In this document: in pieces, positions 23,641-34,003 of the stretch
Layout: each line of letters begins with the position of its first letter
How positions within the stretch are numbered: the first letter of the stretch is position 1
Assembly: GCA_958510875.1 (NCBI GenBank)
Contig: OY294068.1
Coordinates: forward strand, 195,386,315-195,450,314
Reading direction: 5' to 3'
DNA from: Endomychus coccineus
Lineage: Eukaryota; Arthropoda; Insecta; Coleoptera; Endomychidae
DNA length: 64,000 nt
Notes under the pieces: model-generated
Told to the model about the DNA's origin: nothing
The model's database searches: none
Seen by the model: only the letters and a program-made list of their open reading frames with translations
Program-made: the position numbers and the translations under genes

Positions 23641-24020
23641 AGAAAAACAATTGAGCAAATCTAATATTATTTCAAATATCAATTATTTGGTATTTGGTTT
23701 AATGGAAAGAAGATCTACCAGTGACGCTTGGTTGAAACTTAAAAAATATATTTACAATTCATTCGAAAAAAAAACGAAAATGTCTCACCGTCTTCTTCTG
23801 TTTGCAGAAAGCATTCGATATATTTCATCATAAGCAGCTTGTTGATACTATAGAAAAACAAGGTTTCAGAAATAATGAGTATAAATTGGCAACAGAGAAA
23901 GTATATGAATGGAATCTATAGTAATCTGCGAATCATATGATTCGGAGTACCACAAGGAACAATCATAAGACAAATCTTGTTCTTACTACAGAATTTTACA
24001 GCGCTAAATCTTGGAACTTA
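23641..24020 (+). pseudogene. Non-LTR RT fragment (Jockey/CR1-like)
   Basis: The first frame gives NIISNINYLVFG.MERRSTSDAWLKL (the 'QFGFR.GRST' region of RTs). After a frameshift near 23810 it gives KAFDIFHHKQLVDTIEKQGF (the 'KAFDTV.H..L' catalytic A motif). A further frame gives FGVPQGTI...LFLL (B motif) near 23945-23975. The YADD box was not found, so the copy is truncated after motif B or too decayed to read. Gene order and spacing fit one RT with three frameshifts. Confidence 0.7.
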
Positions 24021-25001
24021 TGAAAAAGTCTAGTATAAAGTGCACTGCTACTGTATCCCGTAAGGTTCAAGAGCAAATTGGTAACAGTAAATACCACAAA
24101 AACAAAATTTCTACCTCATCTAAAGGACTACCGAATGTCTCCATCTCCGTCAACAAAAAAAGAATAGTTTTTTGTATTCAGCTCACTAGACGATGGCAAG
24201 CCTTTCTCTCATTGAGTAAAAGTTACTACCTCCAAACATATTGGGCCAAAAGAAGTGGTTATCCAAGCTTGTGAAAAATCGAAGTCACCACACAAAAGTC
24301 AGTTATATTTTCCAACTTGAATCATTCCCTTGAGAAATCACGTGGCACTTTATCATTTCAATTATTTTAACTAAGTAATTTCTTCAGAGTATTTTTTGTA
24401 ATGAGTGTGGTTTCGCTAAATCATAGTTGTTTTTGATTCCTAATCAAAGTTTGTTATTCTCAATTTTTTGCAAATTCAGGTTTAATAATACATTCAAATT
24501 GGTTTATTCAGTTTCGATCCCATGGGCTCATTCTGGTTGGGGAATCAATTAATAATTCTTCTTTCTTCTTTAGTTAACTTAGATTATCTAAGTTGTTTTA
24601 TTTGAGTTAAGGTTTTGATCTGATTTTTTCATTCTTATTCTGTAATAAAGTTAATTATAATATTTTTTCATCCACTATTGTCATAATCATTGTTTTATTA
24701 TCTTTAATTTAATTGTTATTGTTGACTACGAGTTTATCTGATTAATATTAGCGTTTACCCTTGTGCTTATCTTCTCGTGTGTTGAATTTGTAAGGGTCCT
24801 GTGAAATAAAAAGGTAAGTGTCAATGATGGTTTTCACGTTTGTTCTGGCTAATTAATGATTGGATCAAACTCTCACGTATCATGGGTTTTCTAAGCTAAA
24901 CGGCCACACTGTGAATAAATCAAGGAACAGGAATAATATGAATCTCTCAATTATATTTTTAAAGTTTAAATAGATAGAGAGAAAGCCATGTTATAATTGA
25001 C
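24021..25001. other. No gene recognised
   Basis: AT-rich, ORF 24011-24274 without recognisable motif. It could include decayed RT downstream of the fragment that ends near 24020. Confidence 0.4.
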
Positions 25002-25080
25002 GCAGTCGGTAGGATTCGAACTTACACTCCTAAAGAATCTGGTTTCTAATACAACGATTTATCAACGCTGCAAGACCTAC
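25002..25080 (-). pseudogene. tRNA-Ser(AGA)-like pseudogene or SINE head
   Basis: The minus strand ends in AAGTTCGAATCCTACCGACTGC, split by position as the T arm (25007-25023) and an acceptor 3' strand typical of tRNA-Ser. An anticodon-loop-like TTAGAAA lies near 25045-25051 (AGA) and a long variable arm precedes the T arm, as in serine tRNAs. The 5' acceptor strand no longer pairs with the 3' strand and the D arm is diverged. It is therefore a pseudogene or the tRNA-derived start of a SINE. Confidence 0.55.
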
Positions 25081-25284
25081 AGTTTCAACTCCTTTCCAGA
25101 ACGAATAAAAACATCAATTAATATCAAATTCAGACAGGAATCAAGTCTTACTGAATAGAAACCGAGAAACAATCGATTGCTAAACTGATTTGAAAAACAA
25201 ATATAATTTATGAATCATGCTGTTAACACTAATACTCACTTCTTACACTATTGATAAGAAATATTCACCCTTCTCCACTAAATA

Positions 25285-25350
25285 TACCATTAAAGTACTG
25301 AGGGCCTTTCGGCTATCAAGTAGCCATCATCAGAGTAAACTAAACTGTAA
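25285..25350 (-). ncRNA. Minimal hammerhead-like motif
   Basis: On the minus strand: ACU (25336-25334), CUGAUGA (25333-25327), stem II GGCUA/UAGCC with a short loop, GAAA (25310-25307), GGCCC as a tiny stem III, UC, then AGU (25299-25297) pairing with ACU. The core bases are intact, but stem I is only 3 bp. It matches the layout of minimal hammerheads described in Penelope-like elements, which are thought to work as dimers. Paralogues occur at 13.4, 30.2, 30.3 and 49.2 kb. Confidence 0.5.
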
Positions 25351-26999
25351 ATCAAAATGAGCCTCAGCTGGAGATGAATATTTATCTCCATCTGAGGGTA
25401 ACCCATTGCTTACATCTTTATTCCCAAATAGTATTTGAACAGGCACATTTTGATTCCTGATTTAGTTATGGAATTTAGTTATATAAGGATCGAGCTTTTA
25501 ACTATAATGGCCCTTTTTTGTTTTAGTTACAAATTTAATAATAATAATAATAATAATTAATTTAATAATTTAATCATTTTTAGTAGTTTTCGACATAATA
25601 TTGAAATTGATGTTGATCATGTTATTGAATAAATCGTAACTGTATAGAATGCTTAATACATTTATTATTTTTTTTTTTTCAATTATTAACGACTTTTGAA
25701 TTTTGGCTGATTACAACTCGAATACCTTGTAGTTAAGCATTAAAAAGTCGTTTACTAAATGTTTTGAGCTGATTTTACTGAATTTCATAGCCTTTTAATT
25801 CCGGCTCTGCCTGCATGTTCTCATGAATGTCGGAGTTCGGGCAACTACTGGCTGCACTGATTACGGAATGAAGTCACAATTACGAGACAACGTTGTCCGG
25901 TCGAAGATAAACAAGGATTGTTTGACTAAGCCAACGGCAGATTCGTCCCTGCGTTATCATAACATAAATGAAATCGATATTTCGCGTGATTACTGGACAA
26001 TCAGGGTGGATAATGGTCTATCGGGAGGGTACGCGACTGATTGAATAAATGCCTAAAACCGGAACAACCCTATCGACTATTACAATTAGTAATCATCTGC
26101 GATAGCTCAGGGTCGGTATCAATCTGGAACGGGAGGGATCTGTGATGCGAATCGAACCGACGCATCGTAAATCGAGCTCTTGCCATTGCTACGCTTTGAA
26201 CCGTGTACGTTAGAGATTACCGTGTTAGGTAGACAAACAAATACTGAACTGTTGTCGCATTAACCTCAAATTTACATTTACCCGTCTTCACATCATATAA
26301 AGTATCGATATTGAGACAAATACTCAAGAAATAAGGGGCATCACGATCATTTTGGGGACACAAATTTGGGAATCGGACACAGAGTTCCTAGGAATCCTAT
26401 TCTATGATTTGGATATGCTCTGTAATGATCCGAGATGTCGCGTAACTCGATGTCTCATATCCGGGGCATTGACTTCTTGGCCAGAGAGAGGAAGTATGCT
26501 TGGTTGAGTTAGTCAGTGGATCTCTTTCCCTGTTAGGGGAAAAGTATGTAGAGTTCCAAAGAATCTTCACGGCCCGTTATTGCGCCTAGTATTATTCCTA
26601 TAGGTCGCTTCAATAACGTATGGGCGGGGTCTGCCCCCAGTGTTCTAAATTAAACATATCTCTCAAGCTTCAAGCGCAAGGTCGCCTCTGCTTCGATGAT
26701 TTCATGAAATCTATTCAATTACCTTTAGAAAAAAAGAGATTTCTTCACCACCTACTCGTTCGGTAACCTCATCCATTTATCCAGCCTGTTTTCACTCCGT
26801 GAGGAATAATGCAATGCTTGCATTGATTCAGGTCATATATATTTCACCTAAATTCCACACTCAATGTAATTAAAATATTTTTGATTTCTTCTTCATTGTT
26901 GTTGTTGTTGTATTGATATCACTATAAAATATGAGTAATTTCTTAGTCAAGGCAAGTAGAATATTGAACCAGGTTAATTTTTATTTCTAAGATTACGTG
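25351..26999. other. No gene recognised
   Basis: It contains a short (TAA)n at 25537-25557 and a T-rich run near 25671. The segment 25800-26680 is richer in G+C and includes a 73-codon ATG frame (25823-26044) without motif. It could be unique conserved DNA or an old element. Confidence 0.4.
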
Positions 27000-27490
27000 G
27001 AGGAAGAAGAAATCTGCAATTTGCTGTTGAACGTCATACCGCCTTTACATTAGGAGTAATGGTTTGGTGCAATATGTTATGGCAGTAGGTCACCTCTAGT
27101 TATCGTCCAGGGCTATTTAAATGCAGCCAATTACATAGTTAACATGTTCTAACCTGTTGCAGTGCCATATCTTCGGGGATTGATTAATCCAATTTTGCAA
27201 CAGGATAATGCCCGACCTCATACGGCAAGGGTCACAACGTAGTATTTAGGAGATGCTGATGTGGTGGTGCTTCCATGGCCTGCACGTTCACCGAATCTCT
27301 CGCCGATTGAACATTTCTGGGATACAATCGGTACAAAACTGAGTTGTTCACGCCACCCCCTCACAATTTAGATGAGCTTGATCTTCGTATCCAAGAAGCT
27401 TGTGATGGGATACCTCAAGGCGACATGGATCATCTTGTTCAAACTGTACCTTATCGAGTAAATGATTGCATAAACATCATCATTATTGAA
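27000..27490 (+). pseudogene. Tc1-like transposase, C-terminal DD34E part
   Basis: The readable frame gives LINPILQQDNARPHTARVTT then, after an in-frame stop, YLGDADVVVLPWPARSP and SPIEHFWDTIG. The second catalytic Asp (27204-27206) and the Glu (27309-27311) are 34 residues apart, the DD34E spacing of the Tc1 family. Upstream, in other frames, lie FAVERHTAFTLGVMVW-like and VIVQGYLNA-like segments. Downstream come EACDGIPQ.DMDHLVQTVPYRV-like residues. Several stops and frameshifts mean it is dead. Terminal inverted repeats were not found. Confidence 0.85.
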
Positions 27491-27628
27491 TAACTTTTTT
27501 ATTTATGTTTTTTTTTTCGCTTCAGCATTCAATCATTTACTAGTTACATTAATGTGCCTCTTCTGTGAAAATTTCAATTGAATTGCTTAACTATTACTAG
27601 GTGTTGCGTTTTTTATTCAAATCAGTAT

Positions 27629-27753
27629 ATAATAAAATAAAACACTTCTACTATCGTTTGAAGATGGCACTCTAGTTTCGAAACTTCAGTCACGATTTGT
27701 TTTTATAATATATATGATAAAAAACAAAGAGGAAGTGGTTTATTTTATTTTAT
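27629..27753 (+). repeat. Small inverted-repeat element with hammerhead-like core
   Basis: The arms ATAATAAAATAAAACACTT (27629-27647) and GGAAGTGGTTTATTTTATTT (27731-27750) are complementary. Between them lie TGAAGA (27659-27664), preceded by T where C is expected, and CGAAAC (27679-27684), in hammerhead order. Stem II and stem I pairing are weak, so a ribozyme role is doubtful. The arrangement repeats the inverted-repeat-plus-motif pattern seen elsewhere in the window. Confidence 0.4.
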
Positions 27754-28994
27754 CAATATTTATATTTCTTAAAAGATTAATTTTCTGTTAATATTGAATA
27801 ATATACAAATGATAATCATCTGCGTTCTTGTAACGTCACACCTACAACTCAATATTAATAGTAATTTTTCTCATGATTTGGAATATTTCGTATGATAAGG
27901 GAATTTTGACTGTAGCAGTAAAACATTTTTTTCTCCCAAATTCGTGAGAATCCCTGCGGTTTTTCCCCGAGTGCCCTGTAGTTACCAAACTACCCATTCA
28001 AATATATTATGTGGCTCTTCAGCAGAAAATTTGGAATCCCTTGTTCTGTCTCATAGAATTTTTTAAGTTATTTTGTCTATACGAAACATCGTTCAATGTA
28101 GTTTGCCTTCTAGTAAATTTATGATCTATTGTCGATCATCAAATGGTACGTTCTAAAATTATTAGATTTTTTAAGTAGATACTTCCTCGAATCGTGACAT
28201 TGTAGCTGATGTCATCAAATAATTGTAGAGCTATCAGTTGGAAGAATATTCGAAGGATATAATTCGAAAGGTTGAAAATTTCATCAATATGCAACAATAA
28301 AGGCTCCAAACAATGGTTAATATACAAACATTTTTTGTTCGATACACCCACAAATACGTCTGCAATAACTATCAAATGAAATTCCATGTCTGTTATTCGT
28401 TATTAGAGGAACATCGTTGCGTAGTCATGACTTTCAAGGATACGAACAAATGAAATCCTACAATTAGAAACAATACATCAAGAAATGTTTATTGGACCGT
28501 TCTAATTACTGAAATACTCGCGTTAACTAATTTGCTCATAGTTTTTATAGCATGCCATGTCGAACACACCTAATCCTAGGAATTATTACCTACTTCTCTT
28601 TGAAACTCTTCCTGACAGTGATAAATTCAATGAACGGTTTGAGTATGCTTAACAGAAAATTATAACACGCTCTTGAACCAAGCGTGGAACGCGACCATTA
28701 CTCAGTTCCACTGAACTTTTAATTCGCGTTAAAAGCCTGGTTATTTTCTTTCATCATTCCAGCACATGGATCTGTCATTTCCGGTCATTATAATAGCAAG
28801 TTTCCTAAACAATTTGTATACGGAAATTGAATGATATTGAAATTACCTAAATTGCGAGCTTATTTAACGAGCATATTAATTTTCATTCGTATTAGACATG
28901 AATACTATTCCTTTGCACCTACAAAATCAGTCCTAATTTTCGAATAAGGATGAATATCACTTATTTTTTAGTATTTACAGCTAGATTGCTTTTG
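27754..28994. other. No gene recognised
   Basis: AT-rich, no motif in the ORF at 28139-28387 (minus). The start of the mariner-like element that follows may lie here, but I could not place it. Confidence 0.4.
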
Positions 28995-29604
28995 GGTGCG
29001 GTAGCCCCCTAGTTAGAGGTACTTTTGACATTCATCTGTGGACAGATGAAGCCTATTTTATACGGACGTGGATTTATTAATTTCCACAATTTACGTTCAA
29101 GGGCAAATGAAAACACTCATGGTACAAGATCTAGGAATTTCCAATGAAAATTCATTGTCAATGTCTGGTTTGGAATTTATAAAATCAATATACTTGGCCC
29201 AAACGTTTTACCGGACAGACTAACGGTCGCTGCATTTCTAGATTTTTTGGAAACTAAACACGAAGACACCACACAATGAGGGAACAAATGCATGGATGGC
29301 TGTCCTGCCCATTTTGGCAGACAAGTACGGGAATGGCTAAACAGGAAGTATGGTGAAAGATGGATTGGTAGAGGTGGTCCAGTTGCATGGCCTCCTCAAT
29401 CCTCTGAACTATTTTGCTTGTGATTATTTGAAAGATGAAGTTTGTGCCACGCCGGTTCATAATAGAGAAGATCTACTTAATCGTATACGAAAAGCTTGTG
29501 GTGAAATAAATAATAAAATGTTAATTCGAAAAAGAAAGTCGTTGAGAAATCAATGTCGCTGTTGCGTTGGAGTAAATGGATACCATTTTCAGTATTTATC
29601 ATGA
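28995..29604 (+). pseudogene. Mariner-superfamily (DDE_3/DUF4817-type) transposase remnant
   Basis: The frame around 29039 reads WTDEAYF, the first catalytic Asp (29045) region. Near 29293 another frame reads DGCPAHFGRQVREWLNRKYG then GRGGPVAWPPQSSEL. The usual third-Asp motif SPDL is changed to SSEL. From 29350 a third frame gives LNYFACDYLKDEVCATPV, then LLNRIRKACGEIN and C..CVGVNGYHFQYL-stop at 29604, the typical C-terminus of this family. The sequence GACACCCTGTA at about 30097-30107 is probably the 3' terminal repeat end. The same broad family is at 31960-33086. Confidence 0.8.
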
Positions 29605-30113
29605 ATGATTGTTTTTATCGTTACCAATGAAAAGGTATTCAATTTTTTTTACTTTGTAAAAAACCTTTCAGAAGAAATTCCCTGATTAGAAAAATCAAAA
29701 TAGCCCGAACAGGAAGCCTCTAAGTGAAATTTATCAAGAATACTTCTTTATAGAAAATAAATCAATGTTTTCAAATTTGTATACAATAATGATTTCCGAC
29801 CATTGGCGTAGAGGTTAAAGGGGTTTAAATGGGTACAAAACCCCATAACTACTCTACTGTATTTGTCTCAAAAACATTTTGCGATCAAAAAAATTTCTCA
29901 TCCAGTAAAACTGAAGTGTAACAACTTTGAACTGAAAATTTTCATTTGTTCAGAAGATGATGTAGAAAATCTTATAATTTTTCAAAACTTCAACACCCTG
30001 AATGAACGAAGTGATTTAGAGAAACATTTTTTATGAAAGACTCTTTTGATTCTTAGAAGTTCTATCGTTTGAAGAAGTTATGAACTTAAATACTGAGACA
30101 CCCTGTACGTTAT

Positions 30114-30361
30114 AATACTTTTGATGAGAAATAATCACCCTTATTCACTCAAAATACTATAGAGGTACTGATGACCTTTTGGCTACCAAGTAGACATCAT
30201 CAGAGTCAACTGAATTATAAATCAAAATGTTCCTTTTTGAACAGGCATATTTTGATTTATAATTTAGTTCACTCTGATGATGTCCACTTGGTTGCCGAAA
30301 GATCCTCAATACTTCAATGGTATTTTTTGTGGATAAGGCTGATTATTTTATCAATAGTGTT
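30114..30361. mobile_element. Foldback element with two head-to-head hammerhead-like motifs
   Basis: Left arm 30114-30228 and right arm 30249-30361 are reverse complements over about 110 bp, with a 20-bp spacer. Each arm holds the minimal hammerhead family. The right arm has CTGATGA (30274-30280), a stem II related to GGCTAC/GTAGCC, and GAAA (30297-30300). In the left arm (minus strand) CTGATGA is 30203-30197 and GAAA has become AAAA, but ACU (30206-30204) and AGU (30069-30067 equivalent at 30167-30169) still pair as stem I. No ORF. It starts just after the probable 3' end of the mariner-like remnant. Confidence 0.7.
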
Positions 30362-31366
30362 TTTAGAAGATATTCTCATGTCAGTACATCATCATCAAGA
30401 CAGTTTGTATTCCTTAATTCTGACGAAAAAACGAATCCGCCCTCGATGTGTCTGGAAATTTAAGGCAATAATAATCCCTTTGGAAACCATTAGAGCGTAT
30501 TAGGTTCGAGGTTGACATTTTTTGAATTATTAATTACCCCGTTCAAATAAAACGGAGAAGCAAACACTATTAACTTTAATTAACATATTCAGTCTGACAC
30601 TTGAGCCGAATCGAGTTTGAGCAAATATTTGTACATCATTACGAGTTTTCATGTTGAACGATAACCGCAATTTATTTTAGTAAAATTGAGCGATAACGCT
30701 GTTACCGCCATCCAAATATTAATTATGCATACACAACTACGCTGATACGAGCCGCTCTCTGAGTTCTTTGGCGAGGAATATTCACTGGGCGATTAGCTGC
30801 AGTTAATTTACCATAATATTAATTAATTATACAAACTTATATGAGGATCCCTATAATTAGAAGAAACATGGTCACATGTGTCTCAACTAGACAGCGATGG
30901 GATATAGAAGTTCCATGTCATTGAAGCTGAACACTGAGACAAACGAATATAAATTTCGTACGATAATGAGCTTTTTCACCTCTTATTAAATTGAATGCGG
31001 GAATAATCAGCAGGGATAAAAAACATCCCTTTTAACACCGTAACTTGTAGATGTGTAAAAAATGATAGTACTTTCCTTTTCTTACCCAAAATAAGTAGCT
31101 TATACTATTGCGAATTTTTCTGAAAAATTAAGATGAATACGATTATATGATTGGAGAACAAGTTATATTTATTCACAAATTTTCTCGCAAGTGCGTTTTG
31201 TTGAGTTTTCCGGGAAAACATGAAAAATCAGCTCATTGAAAAATATCATTCGAACACATCGAGGCCTTCTAAACTAGTTTGGTTCCTCGATTTTTCTCTT
31301 CATTTACATTTATATTTTCCGAGTTAAGGATAGTTATTCGTGACAATGAAAGTACAAAATCTTTAG
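30362..31366. other. No gene recognised
   Basis: AT-rich sequence without motif between the foldback element and the MITE. Confidence 0.45.
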
Positions 31367-31711
31367 TACAGGGTGTCCCATTTTGGGTACTTTTGCGGGG
31401 TATCTCCTTTATTTTTAAAGATAGAGAGTTGCGGTTTTCGCGACACTGTGCTACTTTTTCGTAAAACTCAAGATGCCGTCAACAGAATTTTCATAGCCCT
31501 TTAAGTTTTTAAGATACAGGGCATTTCTGAAAATGTTGCATTTTGTGACCCCCCTCGTATCTCCGTTATCCTTCAACTTATCGAAAAGGTAAAATAACAT
31601 TCTAATAGTTTTTTTTCCGTAGAATGCAGTGGTGTAGATAACTTTTGTTACGTATTTACTGTTTTTGAGTTATATAGCAAACTTATGTTTTTTTAAATGG
31701 AACACCCTGTA
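31367..31711. mobile_element. TA-flanked MITE (341 bp)
   Basis: Termini CAGGGTGTCCCATTT (from 31369) and AAATGGAACACCCTG (to 31709) are inverted repeats with one mismatch. TA flanks both ends (31367-31368 and 31710-31711), the target duplication of Tc1/mariner elements. It is noncoding. Short runs such as 'gagatac' and 'ctctctatcttta' resemble sequences next to mariner-like transposases in other insects, so it may be an internally deleted relative. It abuts the element at 31713. Confidence 0.8.
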
Positions 31712-31712
31712 T

Positions 31713-33405
31713 ATTTATAGACTATAAAATTTGTCTTTTTTTTACCTTTTCAAAAATATATTATAGTATAAACTTTTTTTCAGAAACACGCAAATAATTG
31801 ACAATTTTCAGAAATTAAATACATATTTTAATAGTAGGCCATTGATATTGTTTATGACAAGAAACAGAAATAAACATCAAATCTCTATCGCATTTAAGCT
31901 GTTTATTTTCGTTCTTTTGGTATCATTATTCAATAGATATTTATCAATTTTTTCGAATAATGGCAGTTTACGAAAATTATGAGAAATATGATATGATGGT
32001 ATGTTTTATACAGAGTAATGAAAATTCTGAAGAAGCTTCGGAATTATATTTCCAAAGGTGAGTAAGCTATTATGGCTATGAAAATCTCTATTATCATTTT
32101 AATTTTTGCTTGTTAGATATCCAGAAAGAAGGCAACCGTTTTTTGGGATATTTGCCCGTTTAAAAGCAAATTTAGTTGAGCACGGATCATTTGTTTACCC
32201 CTAGCCCTAAAACATACAACAAAGAGAACAGGGAAAGAAAAGAGATAGATACTTTAGGATATATAGAAGCAACATCTTCGTCCTCATGTAGGAAAATTTA
32301 GAAGGAAATTGGTGTGCCAAAAACTAACGCTCAGAGGATCTTGAAGAAATATAAGTATCATCCATACAAATTTAATGTACTACAACATTTGCATCCTGGC
32401 GATGCCGAGCGCCGGGCACTGTTTTGCCAGTGGTATTTGCAACAAATCGATGCTAACGATTTATTTGGCAGACTTGTTATCTGGTCAGCCGAATGCTTTA
32501 TTTCAAGTGCTTTCATTTTCAATCGTCACAATACCAGGAACTGGCGTAGTGAAAATCTGCATTTAATGTTTGAAAGGGCACAACAAGGACGCTTTGGAGT
32601 TGAGGTTTCATGTTTATTTTGGGTAGACATATAGTTTATAGGATTTTTGAAGGAGGTCTTACAGCACGTAGATACCTAGAAATTCTTGAGGAAGTTATTC
32701 CAGAACTGCTCGAAAACATTCCATTAGCCCAGTATAATGCTGTTTACCTACAGCAAGATGGTGCCCCAAGTCATAACTCTAGGCTCTTAAGGGCCTTTCT
32801 AAATAATAACTTTCCTCAAAGATGGATAGGTACCAACGGACCTGTTAGATGGCCTCCACGATCACCAGATCTCTCAATTTTAGATTTTTTTTTATGGGGT
32901 TATATACAAAATGAAGTATATAAAACTCGATATGACGGCATTGCAAAACTTCGAGAGGCAATTCATTTAGCTTTTCGAAATCTGCGAATGAGAACAATGG
33001 TTCTTTTGAACGCTATTCAAAGAATCTCAAAGATGTGCCAATTTTGCATTAGAGAAAATGGTGGTCAATTTGAACATCACATTTAATTTTTTTTAATAAT
33101 GTTATTTTTTTGTGTTTTTGTTATATTGTCACTTTACGCCACAAAACTGTTGTTACAAACTTACTGTTAGAAAAAGATCTATGGGAATTTTTTTTAATAG
33201 ATACCTATATACAAGGTATCCAATTATTTGTTAGTAATATGTAAGTTGCACTTGTTTATTATTGTTATCCATAGCCTACTATTAAAATATGTATTTAATT
33301 TTCTGAAAATTGTCAATTATTTGCTTGTTTCTGAAAAAAAGTTTATACTATCATACATTTTTGAAAAGGTAAAAAAAAAGACAAATTTTATAGTGTATAA
33401 ATTTA
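31713..33405 (+). mobile_element. 1.7-kb DNA transposon with about 150-bp inverted ends
   Basis: 31713-31862 and 33251-33405 are long terminal inverted repeats that match at most positions, including the runs ACAAATTTTATAGT and TGTCAATTATTTGC and their complements. Between them lies a spliced transposase remnant in plus orientation. The outermost bases were not fixed exactly and no target duplication is certain. The next element (33409) starts four bases after the right end, so three elements (31367, 31713 and 33409) are packed end to end. Confidence 0.75.
31960..33086 (+). pseudogene. Transposase of the DUF4817 plus DDE_3 type, broken
   Basis: Exon 1 runs from the ATG at 31960 to 32057 and holds the helix-turn-helix start (YEKYDMMVCFIQ...SEEASELYFQ). 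A 59-bp intron, GTGAGT (32058) to TTAG (32116), splits an Arg codon. Exon 2 continues YPERRQPFFGIFARLK then a stop near 32202. From 32314 another frame gives KTNAQRILKKYKYHPYKF and LHPGDAERRALFCQWYLQQI. The first catalytic Asp region reads SAECF where family members have SDE, so that Asp is lost. From 32610 the last frame has LQQDGAPSHN (Asp 32757) and WPPRSPDLSILDFFLWG (Asp 32868). It ends at 33086. Confidence 0.85.
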
Positions 33406-33459
33406 TTTAAAACTATAAAATAACTTGACATATTTTGACGTTTAGTTGTAAACTACTAT

Positions 33460-33579
33460 TACGTAACAAGTCCCGAAAGTGGTCTTTTACTGGACGAGTG
33501 GGCAAATTGCAGGGCGAGCCGCAGGCGAGTCCTGCAAGCCTGCGAGTCCAGTAAAAGCACTTTTGGGACGTATTACGTA
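33460..33579. repeat. GC-rich long hairpin inside the 466-bp element
   Basis: The arms 33460-33495 and 33543-33579 pair over about 36 bp with a few mismatches (ACGTAA/TTACGT, TTTTACTGGAC/GTCCAGTAAAA). The loop is GC-rich and contains the inverted motif GCAGG...CCTGC twice. It stands out strongly against the AT-rich surroundings. Confidence 0.8.
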
Positions 33580-33664
33580 CAACATTTTTTTTAAAACAGA
33601 CATTGTTGTACCATAAACTTCATATTATTCAGTTTATATTTTTATAACAAGAACTCTTTATTAA

Positions 33665-33811
33665 TTAACTTTTCAAAAATTTGGTATGTTTGTTCATATC
33701 GTATCCGGGACTTCGACGGTAATAAATCAAACGTTGCTTGGGTGGCCGCCTTAACAATTCATCTGGTATAATTTCATCTTCCATTAATTCACAATCATTT
33801 TGAATATCCAT
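33665..33811 (-). CDS. 48-aa ORF within a DNA element, unknown
   Basis: It begins with an ATG at 33811 and reads MDIQNDCELMEDEIIPDELL followed by a basic RRPPKQRLIYYRRSPGYD segment. It ends KFLKS-stop at 33665. The acidic-then-basic layout and regular codons make it more gene-like than most short frames here. It could be the surviving first exon of a transposase or of a second ORF of the parent element. No family is recognised. Confidence 0.3.
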   Translation of the reverse strand: MDIQNDCELMEDEIIPDELLRRPPKQRLIYYRRSPGYDMNKHTKFLKS

Positions 33812-33977
33812 TTTATAATAAATGTCACGTTTTCAACTAAACGTCAAAATATGTCAAGTTATTTTATAGTTTTAAATAATACAAAACTCGGTTACTATAG
33901 AAACCAATTGACCGCTATCTTAGACTAACTATTTTATTATTTTTTTCATTAGATAGGCCGGAAAGTAAATAAAAATG

Positions 33978-34003
33978 AGTCCGGTAAAAGCTTTTACCGG
34001 ACT
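33978..34003. repeat. Perfect 26-bp palindrome
   Basis: AGTCCGGTAAAAG (33978-33990) is followed directly by its exact reverse complement (33991-34003). It lies 100 bp outside the 466-bp element and shares the 'AGTCC..GTAAAAG' theme with that element's hairpin arms, so it may be a reduced derivative of the same hairpin. Confidence 0.85.

Larger units (their letters stand above)
33409..33874. mobile_element. 466-bp element with 40-bp inverted ends
   Basis: Left end 33409-33448 and right end 33835-33874 are near-perfect inverted repeats beginning AAAACTATAAAATAACTTGA. TTTAAA occurs at both borders, so a TTAA or TTTAAA target duplication is possible and would suggest a piggyBac-like mechanism. 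Inside are a GC-rich hairpin (33460-33579) and a 48-codon minus-strand ORF (33665-33811). It is non-autonomous as it stands. Confidence 0.7.
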
